Below are positions 33,210 through 33,385 of a DNA stretch of 33,385 bases, piece by piece. This DNA is from an uncultured Bacteroidales bacterium (GTDB lineage: Bacteria; Bacteroidota; Bacteroidia; Bacteroidales; Bacteroidaceae). Numbering within the stretch: the stretch's first letter is position 1; every line of letters begins with the position of its first letter. The stretch is taken from the NCBI GenBank assembly GCA_945787885.1, contig CALZJF010000027.1, positions 1 to 33,385 of the forward strand, written 5' to 3'. The notes under the pieces were generated by a model. It searched no databases and had not been told where the DNA came from. It saw only the letters and a program-made list of their open reading frames with translations. The position numbers were made by a program, and so were the translations under genes.

Positions 33210-33310
33210 GGGATTTTTACGCTGACAATCGCTTTTTTCCCGTTTTTTTGTGGCATTGTAGAGGCAAATAGACATAAAACATCTACAAACAAGATTCTGC
33301 CGGTATGTTA

Positions 33311-33345
33311 TAAGGTAGGTTCTATCAATAAGTTTTCAATGTAAG
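33311..33345 (+). repeat. TAGGTAGGTTCTAT-type motif upstream of mltG
   Basis: TAAGGTAGGTTCTATCAATA, then TTTTCAATGTAA, matches the left end of the 167-bp palindrome (TTTAGGTAGGTTCTATCAAT, then GTGATGTATT). The window ends 40 bases later, so whether an inverted partner lies beyond cannot be seen. Confidence 0.55.
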
Positions 33346-33385
33346 GCAGTGTTTCTGTTTTACTTGGATGTCTTCACGCCTCTCG

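Overview
The window looks like chromosomal DNA of a Bacteroidales bacterium, most likely Prevotellaceae (the family is inferred, not proven). Supporting signs are the Bacteroidota-restricted families (a DUF3078-type beta-barrel, a DUF4348-like lipoprotein, DUF5063), -7 boxes of the form TAnnTTTG, start codons without Shine-Dalgarno sequences, the PpiC/SurA/OstA/MutL gene order, and a branching enzyme of the eukaryote-like GH13_8 type. Every gene is on the minus strand except one, the NhaC-type antiporter at 1655-2962. I found no rRNA, tRNA, CRISPR array, prophage, transposase or defence system.

Layout from left to right. mnmE (131-1504) is divergent from the antiporter gene. A hairpin at 3001-3028 separates that gene from the pair 3'-5' exonuclease -> RlmI-type rRNA methyltransferase (4980-3085). 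A tightly packed run follows (9984-5262): MORN-repeat protein -> glgB -> three-helix membrane protein -> DUF5063 protein, with the last three overlapping, under a good candidate promoter at 10040-10070. Next come kdsB, a repeat-rich gap, a class A penicillin-binding protein, prs, a 65-residue small protein and mutL. A cell-envelope set then runs ppiC-type PPIase -> SurA-like PPIase -> OstA/LptA-like protein (22300-17686). guaB follows, with copies of a short repeat at both ends. The run murB -> queD -> queE -> lepA -> pheS (29293-24324) is closely spaced. The window ends with a DUF4348-like lipoprotein and the pair mltG -> DUF3078 beta-barrel protein (33168-30717).

Functionally, most of the window is housekeeping: tRNA and rRNA modification and translation (mnmE, rlmI, queD/queE, lepA, pheS), nucleotide supply (prs, guaB), mismatch repair (mutL), and above all the cell envelope (kdsB, class A PBP, murB, mltG, PPIases, OstA, DUF3078 barrel).

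The least explained content lies between the genes. It is a set of dispersed, imperfect palindromic repeats: a 167-bp palindrome at 11144-11310, a 197-bp one at 30400-30596, a half copy at 5117-5232, a 77-bp one at 22350-22426, a 192-bp widely spaced inverted repeat at 17418-17609, and scattered copies of a TAGGTAGGTTCTAT-like motif. They look like non-autonomous (MITE/REP-like) elements. The most unusual protein feature is a branching enzyme with lysine/alanine-rich tails at both ends, encoded directly after a 14-repeat MORN protein.
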